Position numbers and translations under genes: made by a program. From positions 4,716-32,743 of the forward strand of contig BFEA01000766.1 in the NCBI GenBank assembly GCA_003427395.1: 28,028 nucleotides of DNA. Direction: 5' to 3'. The notes under the pieces are model-generated. The model ran no database searches. It saw nothing but the letters and a program-made list of their open reading frames with translations, and was not told the origin of the DNA. Positions 9,986 to 19,700 of the stretch are shown piece by piece (position 1 is the first letter of the stretch; each line of letters starts with the position of its first letter). The DNA is from Chara braunii (Eukaryota > Streptophyta > Charophyceae > Charales > Characeae).

Positions 9986-10080
9986 TTAAACCACCTGTAC
10001 CTCGCCCAACTATCAAGTCTGAGTCTCCCACTATCGGTAAGTCGAGCCCTGCCGAGCCTAGAGCGGATTTTTCTTCATTT
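9986..10080 (+). mobile_element. Single end of a TTAAACCAC-type MITE
   Basis: TTAA (9986-9989) then ACCACCTGTACCTCGCCCAA and cgagcct further in, matching the left part of the element at 7131-7339. No matching right end was found; it may be lost in the A-rich/N-gap region. It shares its TTAA with the 8908-9989 element. Confidence 0.5.
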
Positions 10081-10126
10081 CTCAAATAACCAAAAATAAA
10101 AAACAAAAGAAGAAAATAAAAACGCT

Positions 10127-10131
<5 letters not shown>

Positions 10132-10173
<42 letters not shown>

Positions 10174-10218
10174 CGAAGAAAAAAACGGGCGGGGGAGAGA
10201 GAGAGAGAGAGAGAGAGA

Positions 10219-10244
<26 letters not shown>
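10132..10244. repeat. A-run, (GA)n microsatellite, A-run
   Basis: A run of 36 A (10132-10167), a short purine-rich spacer, a (GA)12 tract (10195-10218) and a second A-run to 10244. Reading frames through it are artefacts. Confidence 0.95.
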
Positions 10245-10249
<5 letters not shown>

Positions 10250-10343
10250 GAACATGCAAAACGAGAATGAACGTGTTGCTCCCCACGAACAGATCAAAGC
10301 TAAAAAAAAAAGAAAAAAAAGGAAGATTCATTCTCATGTGGAT

Positions 10344-10449
10344 GGTGTGTGTATGTGTGTGTGTGTGTGTATGTGTGTATGTGTGTATGTGTGTTTGTGT
10401 GTGTGTGTGTGTATGCGTGTTTGTGCGTGTGTGTGTATCATGTGTGTGT
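10344..10449. repeat. Imperfect (TG)n microsatellite ending at a gap
   Basis: TG-dinucleotide tract with occasional TA and TTTG interruptions, running directly into the N block at 10450. Confidence 0.95.
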
Positions 10450-10622
10450 NNNNNNNNNNNNNNNNNNNNNNNNNNNNNNNNNNNNNNNNNNNNNNNNNNN
10501 NNNNNNNNNNNNNNNNNNNNNNNNNNNNNNNNNNNNNNNNNNNNNNNNNNNNNNNNNNNNNNNNNNNNNNNNNNNNNNNNNNNNNNNNNNNNNNNNNNNN
10601 NNNNNNNNNNNNNNNNNNNNNN
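10450..10622. other. Assembly gap (173 N)
   Basis: Undetermined bases between a TG microsatellite on the left and adapter sequence plus GA microsatellite on the right. Any reading frame across it is meaningless. Confidence 1.
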
Positions 10623-10657
10623 TGTCTCTTATACACATCTAGATGTGTATAAGAGAC

Positions 10658-10659
<2 letters not shown>
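10623..10659. other. Nextera (Tn5 mosaic-end) mate-pair junction adapter, assembly contaminant
   Basis: TGTCTCTTATACACATCT (10623-10640) is followed immediately by AGATGTGTATAAGAGACAG (10641-10659): two Tn5 mosaic ends head to head, the circularisation junction of Nextera mate-pair libraries. The first C of the left copy falls in the N gap. It is laboratory sequence, not genomic. Confidence 0.97.

Positions 10660-10660
<1 letters not shown>

Positions 10661-10704
<44 letters not shown>
10661..10704. repeat. (GA)n microsatellite
   Basis: Uninterrupted AG/GA tract directly after the adapter. Its true genomic distance from the left side of the gap is unknown. Confidence 0.95.
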
Positions 10705-10709
<5 letters not shown>

Positions 10710-13700
10710 GCGTCTTGTGGGTATGTGACGTACCAGCTTCTGTACCCGAACAATCTTCTGAAGCCCTAAGTTTTTGTTGTTCTTACTCTTTGGATCTCTC
10801 TTGGAATTTTGGGGTACCCTTCCTTACACTATCACCTTAATGCACGAAATCGCAGGTTAACCAGACCTTCTCACGTCTAAAACGATGTGTTTTTTTTTTC
10901 AGACTTATTTGCAATTTCTTTTCCGCAATTCATGCATCTACGTAGGAATTACGGGCGCCTTAGCGAGCGCGTTAGGAATTTTGTTCGGCGGTTGGGAACT
11001 CCGAAAATTATGGGCGCTCCTCCCGCCGACGTGTCCCTTCTTGCAAGTGGATGTTCTCGCACTCGCCCTTGAAAACTCTGTGAATTTCAGTAGGAAGCTA
11101 GATAGACGTAGAATTTTCTTACGCTCAATTCCACACACTGCTATTGCTTTTAAATTTTTCAATATTGAATTAGTTTAAGAACTAGGATAAACGAAACGTA
11201 ACTGTTTCAGTCTCCTTTTGTTTTCTCCGCCGACGCCATGTATGCAAGCTTCCCCCACCTCCCGCTATGACCCACGTTATTTTCACCCTCTCTTCGTCGC
11301 GCCTTTTCTCTTTCACCCGTAACTGTTTTTCATTTCCCCCCCTCTCTCGTCACGCTTCTCCCCTTCCCCTCTCGTCCGAATCTTAGTCCCCCATCATGCT
11401 ACTCTTTGTGCTCTCTTTCTTCCCACCTTCACCCCCAGTCAGACACTCCCTACCGATCTCCTCCCCATGGTACTCAAAGCCTCAGACGACAATGTGTAAG
11501 AGGGATACTCCCCGCGCACTCTAATCTGATTGGCTGTGAAAGACTCGTGAGGATCGATATTATTTTCCTCAGGCAATTAACATATACTCTCTCTTCACCC
11601 CCTCCTATCTCCACCCCACTCTTCCATGTCTTCCTCCCCCTCTTCGCAACAATAAAACTCGCAAACGCGTCTGAAAAGTTCTCTCTCAACCCATCTTTCA
11701 ACTTTAGGGAAGTCGTAGCTATGCGATGTGTAGGCGGTGAGTAGGAAAGTCCTGACGAGCTGACTACAGTGTATGCAAGGCTATGTGTCGAGTGGCCCTG
11801 ACGAACTGCGGGATCTGGGCAAGTTGGTGCAAGAGCTGAGTTGGCGGGGTGACAATCGTTGTGGCATGGAGGTTGGTACGTGGCGACCGGGATCGTCAGT
11901 ACCTGAGTAAGAAGGGTGTGTGTGTACAAGTGGTTGCATGGCCAGGGACCATTACCAGAGAGCAGTAGGTCGGTGCGCCTTGATTTTCGATTCTTCTTCT
12001 TCTGGTTCTTGAAAGCTAAGTCCACGACGGATAGCCGGTTGTTGTCCCCCTCAAGCTTGTTTGTATGATCAGAGTCCCTTCTTTTCTTTCTTAGTCTCCT
12101 TCTTCGGTCAAAACTATGATCTCGTCCTTGTTATCTCTCTCTTGTAGTCTCGTTTTTTGCTTCAGTTCACCTCATGGATGTCGAAAAGATATGATGATCA
12201 TTTTACTCTGCTCGTCCTCGTCGAATTCAATCGAACCTCGCGAGAATGAGTGTTATTGAATTTGAGGGACCAACAAACCCGGGTTATCCCACCCTGCCCC
12301 CTTCCATGCCTCCTAAGATCTGATGATTCGTGAATGCGAGGTGTGTTACATGCATGCATCGATGGTGTTGTTGCGAAGGTAATTGAGCTAAGATTCTGCT
12401 GAGATTATGTGAATGTATGTTCACCACTCACTCAATGAATAATGATTTTCATCTTGATTGGATCGAACACACATTTTTTTGATCGGTTTACCGGATGGAT
12501 GAAAGGCAATAAACATGCAGCATTGGGACTGTTTACTTCTTTGATTGAATAACGGGTTGAGCGAACTTACATGATCAATTTTGTTTATGCCATGTGGACC
12601 GATTATCCCAATCGACAGGGTGTCGACTTCTTGTATCATCATCGCGACCGTTTTCGTATAACGAGGAAATAACATATGCATGTGAGTGAGACATACGAGA
12701 GGTTGTCGCCAAGATCGACGAACGTTATTATTTTCCTCTTGAAACAATGTACTCGGGATTGGTAGGTGTTGGTTTTTTCATTATTGATACTCAATTTCCC
12801 TCTTACTTTTTATTATTGTCTTCTAACGAACTGATTGTCATCCCTTTGTCGGTGCGAATACCTTTACTAGGGTATCCGCCTTGTTTTTTGCAAGTAACAG
12901 AAAAATAGTTTTGACTTGAAATTGAGTGCACCTCGTGAGTCGCGGTTGTATTTTCTGTACGTTGAATAAATGTTTGACTGAAAATAGAGAGTGCGTGGGC
13001 ACGCAATTTTGAAGGCGCATATGATATCTTGTTTTTATTGATGATTGTAAAGACGACATGGTTGTCAACCAACTTCTTGCTTTTGATTAAAATTAAGACT
13101 AGATGGTTTTCCTTTTGATAGGTGCACCTGAATGTGGAGCGTACGGGAGCGTGAAGGTGGCATTGTTATGGTCGACGTTAGGTTTGACTATCAACGTCGC
13201 AATTTAAAAAATTGTGACCTTAGTTTGATTTTGAGGCGGGTTTTAGAGTTCGGGCGATATATAGTGCTATAGAGCATTTGGTTGTGTGTGCCCGTCAGTA
13301 CGAATCTTTCACAGCCACGGCGATAATATATGTGAGCAAAAGTTAACTTAAACAAAGTGCGAGTTTTTGCCACTAGAAACAGTGAAAGCGCAGCCTTGGC
13401 ATGGTGAATGGTGAGTATGGAAGTCAGGAACGACACTAGGCCCCTTCGTGGGGAGGGCACTGGCGTTCTACAATGGTGGATTTAGTCGATAGGCTGGGGT
13501 GGCATTGGGGTATTTTCATAAACCCTCGCCCGACATGATACCCTCTGATATAGATTTCTACAGCTACTAATGTCAGCCTTGGTAATAACACTACTGGCTG
13601 AGGTATCAGGCTATAACGCAGCGGTTTTGGGGATCAAGGTCAGCGGGCGACGATGCAGGTCCGACGATGCGTTTAAAGAGAATTGAAGGGTTAAGGGACC

Positions 13701-13885
13701 GGCGGGACTATCCTCCTCGGTTTTGTGTCAGTCTCGGTTGCAGGCCCGATCGAAAGGACTGAGGAGGTGCCCGTAGTTTCTCCCCCTCTCCTCCGCCAGT
13801 CGAAAATCCTTATTATTATTATTATTATATTTTTATTTTTATTTTAAGGTCCCGTACTAGTATCGGGACCGACGACGATACCAGC
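10705..13885. other. 3.2 kb with no supportable gene
   Basis: No recognisable protein or RNA gene. 11210-11480 and 11580-11660 are strongly CT-rich, as in some plant 5' leaders, and 12060-12170 has pyrimidine-rich tracts ending in AG, but no coding exon follows convincingly. A 25-codon ATG frame at 12246-12323 (MSVIEFEGPTNPGYPTLPP...) is the most protein-like short piece; it is too short to call. The longest open frames (11474-12025 and 12421-12747, minus strand) show no domain. An (ATT)n stretch lies at about 13811-13830, and an interrupted palindrome with arms ggtcccg/cgggacc at 13848-13870. Confidence 0.45.
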
Positions 13886-13955
13886 TGGTGGTTAGCCCAG
13901 TTGGTATACACATGGACCATTTAAATATAGACCTGAGTTCAAATCTAGGTGCAAT
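13886..13955 (+). repeat. tRNA-derived SINE-like head
   Basis: Plus strand: A-box-like TTAGCCCAGTTGG (13892-13904) and B-box-like GAGTTCAAATC (13935-13945). Ends do not form an acceptor stem. It lies about 80 bases before the U6-derived copy. Confidence 0.55.
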
Positions 13956-14036
13956 CGGATGGACAAAATAAAATATTTATGAACTGCCTAGGGCCGCTCG
14001 ACTACCGGGTGGTGCTACAAGGCTTGCCCTGCATAA

Positions 14037-14148
14037 GTCATTTGGGACATCCGTTAAAATTTGAACGATACAGAGAAAATCAGCATGACCCCTGCGTAAG
14101 AATGAGACACATAAATTGAGAAACAGTCGAGGATTTTGTTTTTTTTTT
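14037..14148 (+). pseudogene. U6 spliceosomal snRNA pseudogene
   Basis: The stretch is collinear with U6 snRNA: gggacatccgttaaaattt, gaacgatacagagaaaatc, agcatgacccctgcgtaag, aatgagacac and ataaattgagaaac, ending in a 10-T run (14139-14148) like a Pol III terminator. The ACAGAGA box and the AGC of the catalytic triad are kept. The GGGACATCC 5' part and the ATAAAT-GAGAAA 3' part match plant-type rather than animal-type U6. Most differences from the family are C/T or G/A changes, several at CpG positions, and the 5' stem is shortened. No plant-type upstream element or correctly placed TATA box was seen, so I call a pseudogene or U6-derived repeat rather than an active gene. U6 pairs with the 5' splice site and U2 in the spliceosome. 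Confidence 0.85.
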
Positions 14149-14663
14149 GTGTTGGTTCCTACTATGAGGTTGAACCGCTCATTAGCAGTTGCTCTACGGA
14201 CAGATAGAAGTGGGGAGACGTCAACAAACGAAGAAGGGGAAAGCGAAGGGAGGCGACAACAGGTATAGACAAGGAAGAGGAAGGGACAAAAGATACTTCC
14301 CTGACAACAGTGTGTGGTAGGAGTGTGGAAGTGGCAATGTATCTTCCTATGTTCTAACGAAAGATTCATCCTCATTTTGCGCATTTGATGCGCAGAGAGC
14401 GGCGCAAGCGTTCACACATGCGACTAAACGAGAAAAAGGGGGGAAAATTGCGATCGCTCGTCAAAAACTTCTTTGTTGTACTCGTGATCCTTGTCATCAA
14501 GCATGGTCGTTGTTGTTGTTCCAAGTGGTACTCGTAGTCATCGTGGTGATCCTGGTCTTGCTGATCGAGGACGCCATCTCAATCCCTTTCGTGTCTGACC
14601 TGCATCGGGGTTCTGTAGGTTCTACTGCAGATGGGTGTAGATCCCGTGGCCATTGCCAACGTT

Positions 14664-14665
<2 letters not shown>
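14149..14665. other. Intergenic stretch with a shared U6-tail module
   Basis: No gene. 14338-14388 carries tgtatcttcctatgttctaa and aagattcatcctcattttg, a module also found after the second U6-derived fragment (22049-22099) and as a 46-bp triplicate at 14993. Confidence 0.5.

Positions 14666-14717
<52 letters not shown>
14666..14717. repeat. (GA)n microsatellite
   Basis: About 26 uninterrupted GA units. Serine/leucine-rich minus-strand frames through it are artefacts. Confidence 0.95.
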
Positions 14718-14719
<2 letters not shown>

Positions 14720-16167
14720 AGAGAAACATGACCATCTGTGCACTTCATCGAGATCATCATCGGTAGTCACGCTCGAGGTCTTCATCTACATATTCGTTGG
14801 CCATAGTCTTCTTTGTCAATGTCATGATCATGTACACTTGGAACATGATCGCGGCCTGCTTGATCTCGATCCTGGCCGTGAGTGTTATCGTAGTCGTCTC
14901 ACTTGAGGCGGTTGCCAGTAAGCACAACTTTAAGGTCGTCCTCCATCACGCTCTCAATCGCTTTCGCCCACTTGGTCGTGATTGTAGATCCATGTATCTT
15001 TTCATGTTCTAGTAGAAGATTCGGTAAAAATCTGCGCATGTATCTTTTCATGTTCTAGTGGAAGATTCAATCCAAACTTGCAAGTGTATCTTTCTATGTT
15101 CCTTCATAATGTTCATCGTCACTTCCCACGTTTGGTAATAGTGAAGTTGGGGCTGACTGGTGTCCAATTTATTTACATTTTGGTTGTTGTCGTGAAAAGC
15201 CAAGCATGAGTGTGAGGGATGACTGTGTCAGGAAGGCGAGTGCCGATGAGGGGAAGAAGTAGGAGATTTAAAGAGGGGAGGGGAGGCTTGTGCGGCTTAC
15301 TTGCAGGTATCGACGGGCAGATTCAAAGTTGATTTTTGTTCTTGTTAACGCTTTTTTGTGGCATCTGAACTTGTCCACGATACTAAGTTAGGTACACCTT
15401 TCACCTGACCATGCTTATGTTCAGGTGCAAACAGGAGGGGGCGACTTTGGTTGTGGAGAAACGACGAGCAAGTGACGACAGTGAGGAAAGAAGTATGTAC
15501 CTGGTGGTGGCTTGCAGTAAAGTGTTGCATGTGAATGGTGCCGCCAAACTAAAGCTTGGAGTTAGCTAGCTATTCGACCAGGCTGTTGGCCTTGAGTAGG
15601 GTTGGCGTTGCAATCACGACCACATTGTTGATATTGTCCCAAGGATCCAAAGCACGGTGTCTTTGGAATCCAGAGCATGGTCTCTAGATATTGGAAGCAA
15701 CTGATTTGAACAAGTGAATGTTGCTACCAAAGGACCCAATCGGAACTGGCTCTTGAGAGTTACAAGGTTGCTCAATCTTTTGGTTTGGTTGCAGACTGTG
15801 CATGGCCCTATAGGACAACTCATTGGAGCCAAGATTGACATTGGTGAGGTTGCTGCCTAATCATCTTTGGCCTTGTGGACAGTGGAGACTCACATGCAGG
15901 TATTACCATTGAAATGAGAGGTTTGTTGGTGTTGCAAGTGGTCTATCATCTACGGTTGTGCTACTGATTTTAGAGTGTTGTTACTGTAGTTACCACTGCG
16001 GATTTTTGGGCAGCACTGCTGCATCGGCTCGTCTTCAGAAGATTGTTGTAATTTTGTGGTTCCTAGTAGTTGCCGCCTCTAGTTTATCAAGCTCATATGT
16101 CATTGGTCACAAGAAGCTGGTCTGGCTACTTAGGTCCAAGTCACTGCATGATGCTGTTGTTGTTCCT
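14718..16167. other. 1.4 kb without a supportable gene
   Basis: Apart from the 46-bp triplicate at 14993-15130, only GTT/GTC-rich, unique-looking DNA. Open frames up to 75 codons have no domain; one hydrophobic frame at 15958 runs into the MITE at 16172 and is not a gene. Confidence 0.45.
14993..15130 (+). repeat. 46-bp tandem triplicate
   Basis: Units start at 14993, 15039 and 15085, each with tgtatcttttcatgttct (third copy more diverged) and then agattc. Period exactly 46. The same first half occurs singly at 14338 and 22049. Confidence 0.8.
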
Positions 16168-16352
16168 TTAAACCACAGGTCCCCCTCACGAAAAAAACCT
16201 CGGGGTACAGGTAGCGCCGTTTCGCGACGGCTACCGGTAGTACAGCGTGGAAAACCGGACGGGTCTCCGTACGAAATTTTGCGACAAAAATTTAAAATAA
16301 ATCGAATCGGCGCGATAATTATTTCACCGTCAAAATGCTACCTGTGGTTTAA
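16168..16352. mobile_element. 177-bp TTAA-flanked MITE
   Basis: TTAA (16168-16171), ACCACAGGT ... ACCTGTGGT, TTAA (16349-16352): 9-bp perfect inverted ends inside a TTAA duplication, element 16172-16348. The centre is GC-rich on the left, with a stem gtagc ... gctac, and AT-rich on the right. It interrupts GTT-rich DNA. It belongs to the ACCAC-ended TTAA family seen at 7135, 9990 and 26674. Non-autonomous; transposase source unknown (piggyBac-like inferred from the TTAA). Confidence 0.65.
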
Positions 16353-17319
16353 TGCGAAACCGCTAGCGTGATTTTTGGAGGTTGTTGTTATTGCCGGTTC
16401 CAAATAGCGACGGGGTGTTGTTGATGCTAGTATGTTGGACATTTGCAGTGGGTTGTTGTGTTTCTGATATGTAGCGCCGAGTTGTTGGCAGTGTTGAGAC
16501 CTACTGTAGTTCGCCTTGTGCATTACCATAGTGTCTTGCACTATGTTTTGCGGCAAGACACGTTGTGTACTGCTAAGTTTCGTTATGCCTTTCCGTTGAA
16601 TTTTGAGTAGAGCATAAGGGGAGTGCTCTAATCGAAATCGAACACAACATTTTTAGGCTGCGTAATTGTTGTTTGTCGGAGGTAAGAGCATAATGGGTTG
16701 AAAGCACAATCAAACGCAGCAAAGAGGGTCATTCCTACAACTTGGGGGATCGTCATGAGGTCGTTGCTCTGCGTTTCAACTTTAATTTGATTATCTTACT
16801 GATACTTTTGGCCGCGATTGTGGGACCCTCTGACATTTGAAGAGTTCAAGGCCCTCTCACACGAGTCAAAGTGCACCTTTCTCGTATCTGAGCGACTTAA
16901 TGACTTTGCTTCTATCTTGCTACTCCGAGTCTACTCTATTGGTTCGAAGAGGAAGACTGTAGGCGGGGCGGGATTGCAACCCGCAATCCGTGCCAAGGTC
17001 TTTGTGGGAGGTTGCCCCACCGATTGTAGGAGCTCTGGCCGAGCTTAGGCGAGGTTTTGGAGGCAGAGAACTGACAGGTATACCCCCTTTTTGCTTTGTG
17101 TGAACCTACTATACCCCTACCATTACATCTCTCTAGTTTGTTGGAGAGATATACGGGTGTTTCTTACTTATTTTTGTTTTTTTTTCATAACTTCATCAGA
17201 TTAAATGAATGAGTGCATGTGTAAATTTCAATTTCCTTTTCATTCTGACTAAAATCAGACTAATGGATGAATTGAGGAAAGGTGGGACGAACATGGTACT
17301 GCATGCGTTTGACCAGGTC
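16353..17319. other. No supportable gene
   Basis: Unique-looking DNA. A 76-codon frame at 16818-17048 starts at a TTG (no ATG) and reads WDPLTFEEFKALSHESKC early on; it looks mildly protein-like but has no recognised domain, so it is not called. A short stem atctctc/gagagat flanks tagtttgttg near 17132. Confidence 0.4.
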
Positions 17320-18045
17320 GACCAAAGGTTGAACATTGTTTCTAAGATGAATGACTCAGTGCTATGTTTCTTGTATGTTTTCTAAAGGATCAGACATTTT
17401 TTATAAAATGAATGGCTTTGTTGATATGTTTATTTATGAGGGTTTGCATAATCGACTTTTGAGGTCAAACATTGTTTATAGGATGAATGGCTTGGTTTAT
17501 CTGTTTCTTTTGGGGTTTCTGACTTAAGTTGGGATGATTGGTCAAACTTCATGTTTTTTTACGACTTAAGATAGACTGGAAATTATTTCTAAAATAAATG
17601 GTTCAGTCTCTTGTTTTAATTTGATGGAGGATTTTTGTGAAGGGTTGAGCATTATTTATAAGCTTAATGGTTTAACCTTAAGTCACACACTAAGTACAAA
17701 CCGATTATAATTGGAAATACTTTATCTATATTTGCATGAGAATTGACAGATTGACATTGTTTTTAAGATGAATGGTTCAAATTAAACCATATTAAAAAAA
17801 AGAAGATAAAAATAAGAGTATAATTGAAAATAAATTGGGCAAACTTAACATTATTTCTAAGATGAATGACTGAGTTCCCTACCCATATCTTGAGGACAAG
17901 TCGAAGAGTTATTAAATTTCGAAGATGAATGGTCTAGTCACATGCTAAAAAAAAAGAAAAGTAGTTGTCCAATATGTTCGTGTATAACTAAGACAACTTG
18001 AAAGGGTTAAGCATTGTTTCTAAGATCAATGGTCTGACTCAATGT
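17320..18045. repeat. Degenerate tandem array, about nine 'acattgtttctaagatgaatgg' type units
   Basis: A core like acattgtttctaagatgaa followed by tggttcagt recurs near 17332, 17392, 17468, 17581, 17649, 17753, 17848, 17907 and 18011. Spacing is irregular (about 59-113 bases), so the array is old and indel-rich. No coding sense. Confidence 0.7.
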
Positions 18046-18300
18046 CCTATATAATATGGGTAAAATGATAATTATCTACAGGATCAAAAAAATATCTTAT
18101 GTGGGAACAACTTTGAATTTTGTTGAGAGTACTTACTCATTGTGGTATGAACTTGCATGCGATGAAGGAAAAACTCTACTTAGTCTGAGTATTAGCTCTG
18201 ATAGGTAGTTGCTTTAGACGCTCGCCATGTATTGGAGTTATAAGAGTTAGTTCAATTTCTGTATTTTATTGGATAAGCTTATTTTTCGTACGTGATCTTA
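18046..18300. other. AT-rich spacer between arrays
   Basis: No gene, RNA or clear repeat unit recognised. Confidence 0.4.
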
Positions 18301-19700
18301 TATAAATTTTGAAAAGTCATTTTTGCTAAGGGAAGTGTTGCCCTAATTTCTGCAAATACAAGGAGTTTATCAAATTTTGTTCGTGCAAAATTCAAATTTT
18401 CTCTGAGTTTCGTATATGGTTTAATATAAATATGAGCAGCTAAATTATATAAAAGAGATGATGTCAAAATTTCTACTAAATCAGGGAGTGAGACAAAATT
18501 TGACTTTGTGAAGTCAAAATCATTTTCATATTTTGTATTTAGCTTTGTGCAAATTTTTAAAAGACACTTCTCTAGAGGGAGTGTTGCCGAAATGTCTACA
18601 AATTTAAATAGTTAGTTAAATTTTTTCGTGGCAGAATTCACGTTTTTTCTAGAGTTCATATCCGGCTTAGTATAAATCTGACGAACTTATGTTGCCCAAA
18701 TGTCTACTAAATCAGAGAGTTAGACGAAATTAAACTTTGTAAAGTCATAATTATTTTCAGATTTTGTATTTAACTTTCTACAAATTTTTAAAAGACACTT
18801 CTTTAAATGGAGTGTTGCCGAAATTTTTACAAATTTAAAGAATTGGTTAAATTTTGTCTTGGCGGAATTCAAGTTTTATCTTGAGTTCATATCTCACTTA
18901 GTACAAATATGAGAAGTTTACTTCTATGAAAGAGATGTTGCCCAAAATTTTACTAAATTAAGGAATTAAACAAAACTGAATTTAATAAAGTCATAGTTAT
19001 TTTTATATTTTTTATTTAGTTTTGTACTAGGGTACCAGACTGGTCCGGGGTCACTTGCCCGGCCGGGCCAAAAACAATTAAAAAACAACAAAAAAACAAA
19101 ATTAAAATTTTATTTTGTATTCTAAATTTGGTGGAGAATTTCTATGTGATCCCGAGACAAAAGTTGTTCAGTTTATTTTTCTGCATAATATAATTTGTTT
19201 TCGATTTTAATTTTTTTTTTTTTTTTTTTTTTTCGGGACCTTCCCTTTTCTTTGCACGGGCTGGCCACCCGGGACCCGGGCGGCCCGGCTCGTAGCCTAG
19301 GTTTAGTATAATTTTTGGAATGACACTTTCTCTAGGAAAAATGTTGCCAAAATTTATACAAATCTAAAAAGTGAGTTAAATTATGTCTTGGCAAAATTCA
19401 AGTTTTATTTTGAGTTCATATTTGACTTAGTATAAATCTAGGAAACCTACTTCTATAAAGGAGATGCAACCAAAAGTTTACTACATCAAGTGTTAGACAA
19501 CATTTGATACATAAAGTTAAGGGTCGTTTTCAAATCTCATGTTTAGTCGAGTATAAATTATTGAAAGACACTTTCTCTAGAGGGAGTGCTAGCGAAATTT
19601 TCTTAGCCTTGAGGAGTTAGATTATATGAAAGTTTTTTACTGCCCACCCTGTATAGGAGAGATGTTGCCGAATTTTTTTTTAGTTTTTTTAGCATCGATT
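18301..19700. repeat. AT-rich tandem array, unit about 230-247 bp made of two related halves
   Basis: The landmark ggagtgttgccgaaat occurs near 18335, 18581, 18812, 19341 and 19586. Spacings are 246, 231, 529 and 245; the 529 becomes 247 after removing the 282 bases of the inserted MITE plus one target duplication. Each unit has two related halves: one starts gtgttgccgaaat and contains ggcagaattcaagtttt, the other starts gatgttgcccaaa and contains gactttgtgaagtca. It looks like a satellite-type repeat; no coding sense. Confidence 0.8.
19019..19308. mobile_element. 274-bp hAT-like MITE inserted in the tandem array
   Basis: Element 19027-19300. Ends CTAGGGTACCAGACTGGTCC and, reverse-complemented, CTAGGCTACGAGCCGGGCCG: imperfect inverted repeats (about 14 of 20). 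Flanks gttttgta (19019-19026) and gtttagta (19301-19308) match 7 of 8, an 8-bp target duplication as made by hAT transposases. GC-rich ends enclose an AT-rich centre with a 23-T run (19211-19233). Removing it restores the array period. No transposase, so non-autonomous. Confidence 0.75.

Larger units (their letters stand above)
8908..9989. mobile_element. 1.07-kb TTAA-flanked element with long terminal inverted repeats
   Basis: TTAA at 8908-8911 is followed by ATGCATTTCAGTCATGG; the right end reads GTGATTGAAATGCAT then TTAA at 9986-9989. The inverted repeats run about 8912-9045 and 9841-9985, share ctccaaagtgaggaaaa, caacccaactttagggttgg and ttgtattcga in opposite orientation, and differ by scattered changes and one ~11-bp indel. 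Each arm holds its own short palindrome (ccaaccc ... gggttgg). The middle (about 9050-9840) has no transposase and contains two tRNA-like pieces. It looks like a non-autonomous TTAA-specific (piggyBac-like, inferred) or foldback element. Its right TTAA is shared with the next terminus at 9990. Confidence 0.7.

Noticed and set aside
10623-10659. Natural Tn5-type transposon end
   Set aside because: The exact head-to-head mosaic ends beside a gap are the library linker; no transposon follows.
10254-10753. Frames across the N gap and microsatellites
   Set aside because: They consist of repeats, undetermined bases and adapter sequence.
11474-12025. 183-codon open frame on the minus strand
   Set aside because: No recognisable domain, Ser/Pro/His-rich from reversed CT-rich DNA, no gene context; likely chance.
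12421-12747. 108-codon open frame on the minus strand with SIGIIGPHGINKID
   Set aside because: Looks mildly protein-like but no family recognised and no partner exons; not called.
16818-17048. 76-codon frame starting WDPLTFEEFKALSHESKC
   Set aside because: Starts at TTG, no ATG, no domain or splice context.
17320-19700. CRISPR-like array
   Set aside because: Repeats are degenerate, long and AT-rich without constant spacers; this is eukaryotic satellite-type DNA.
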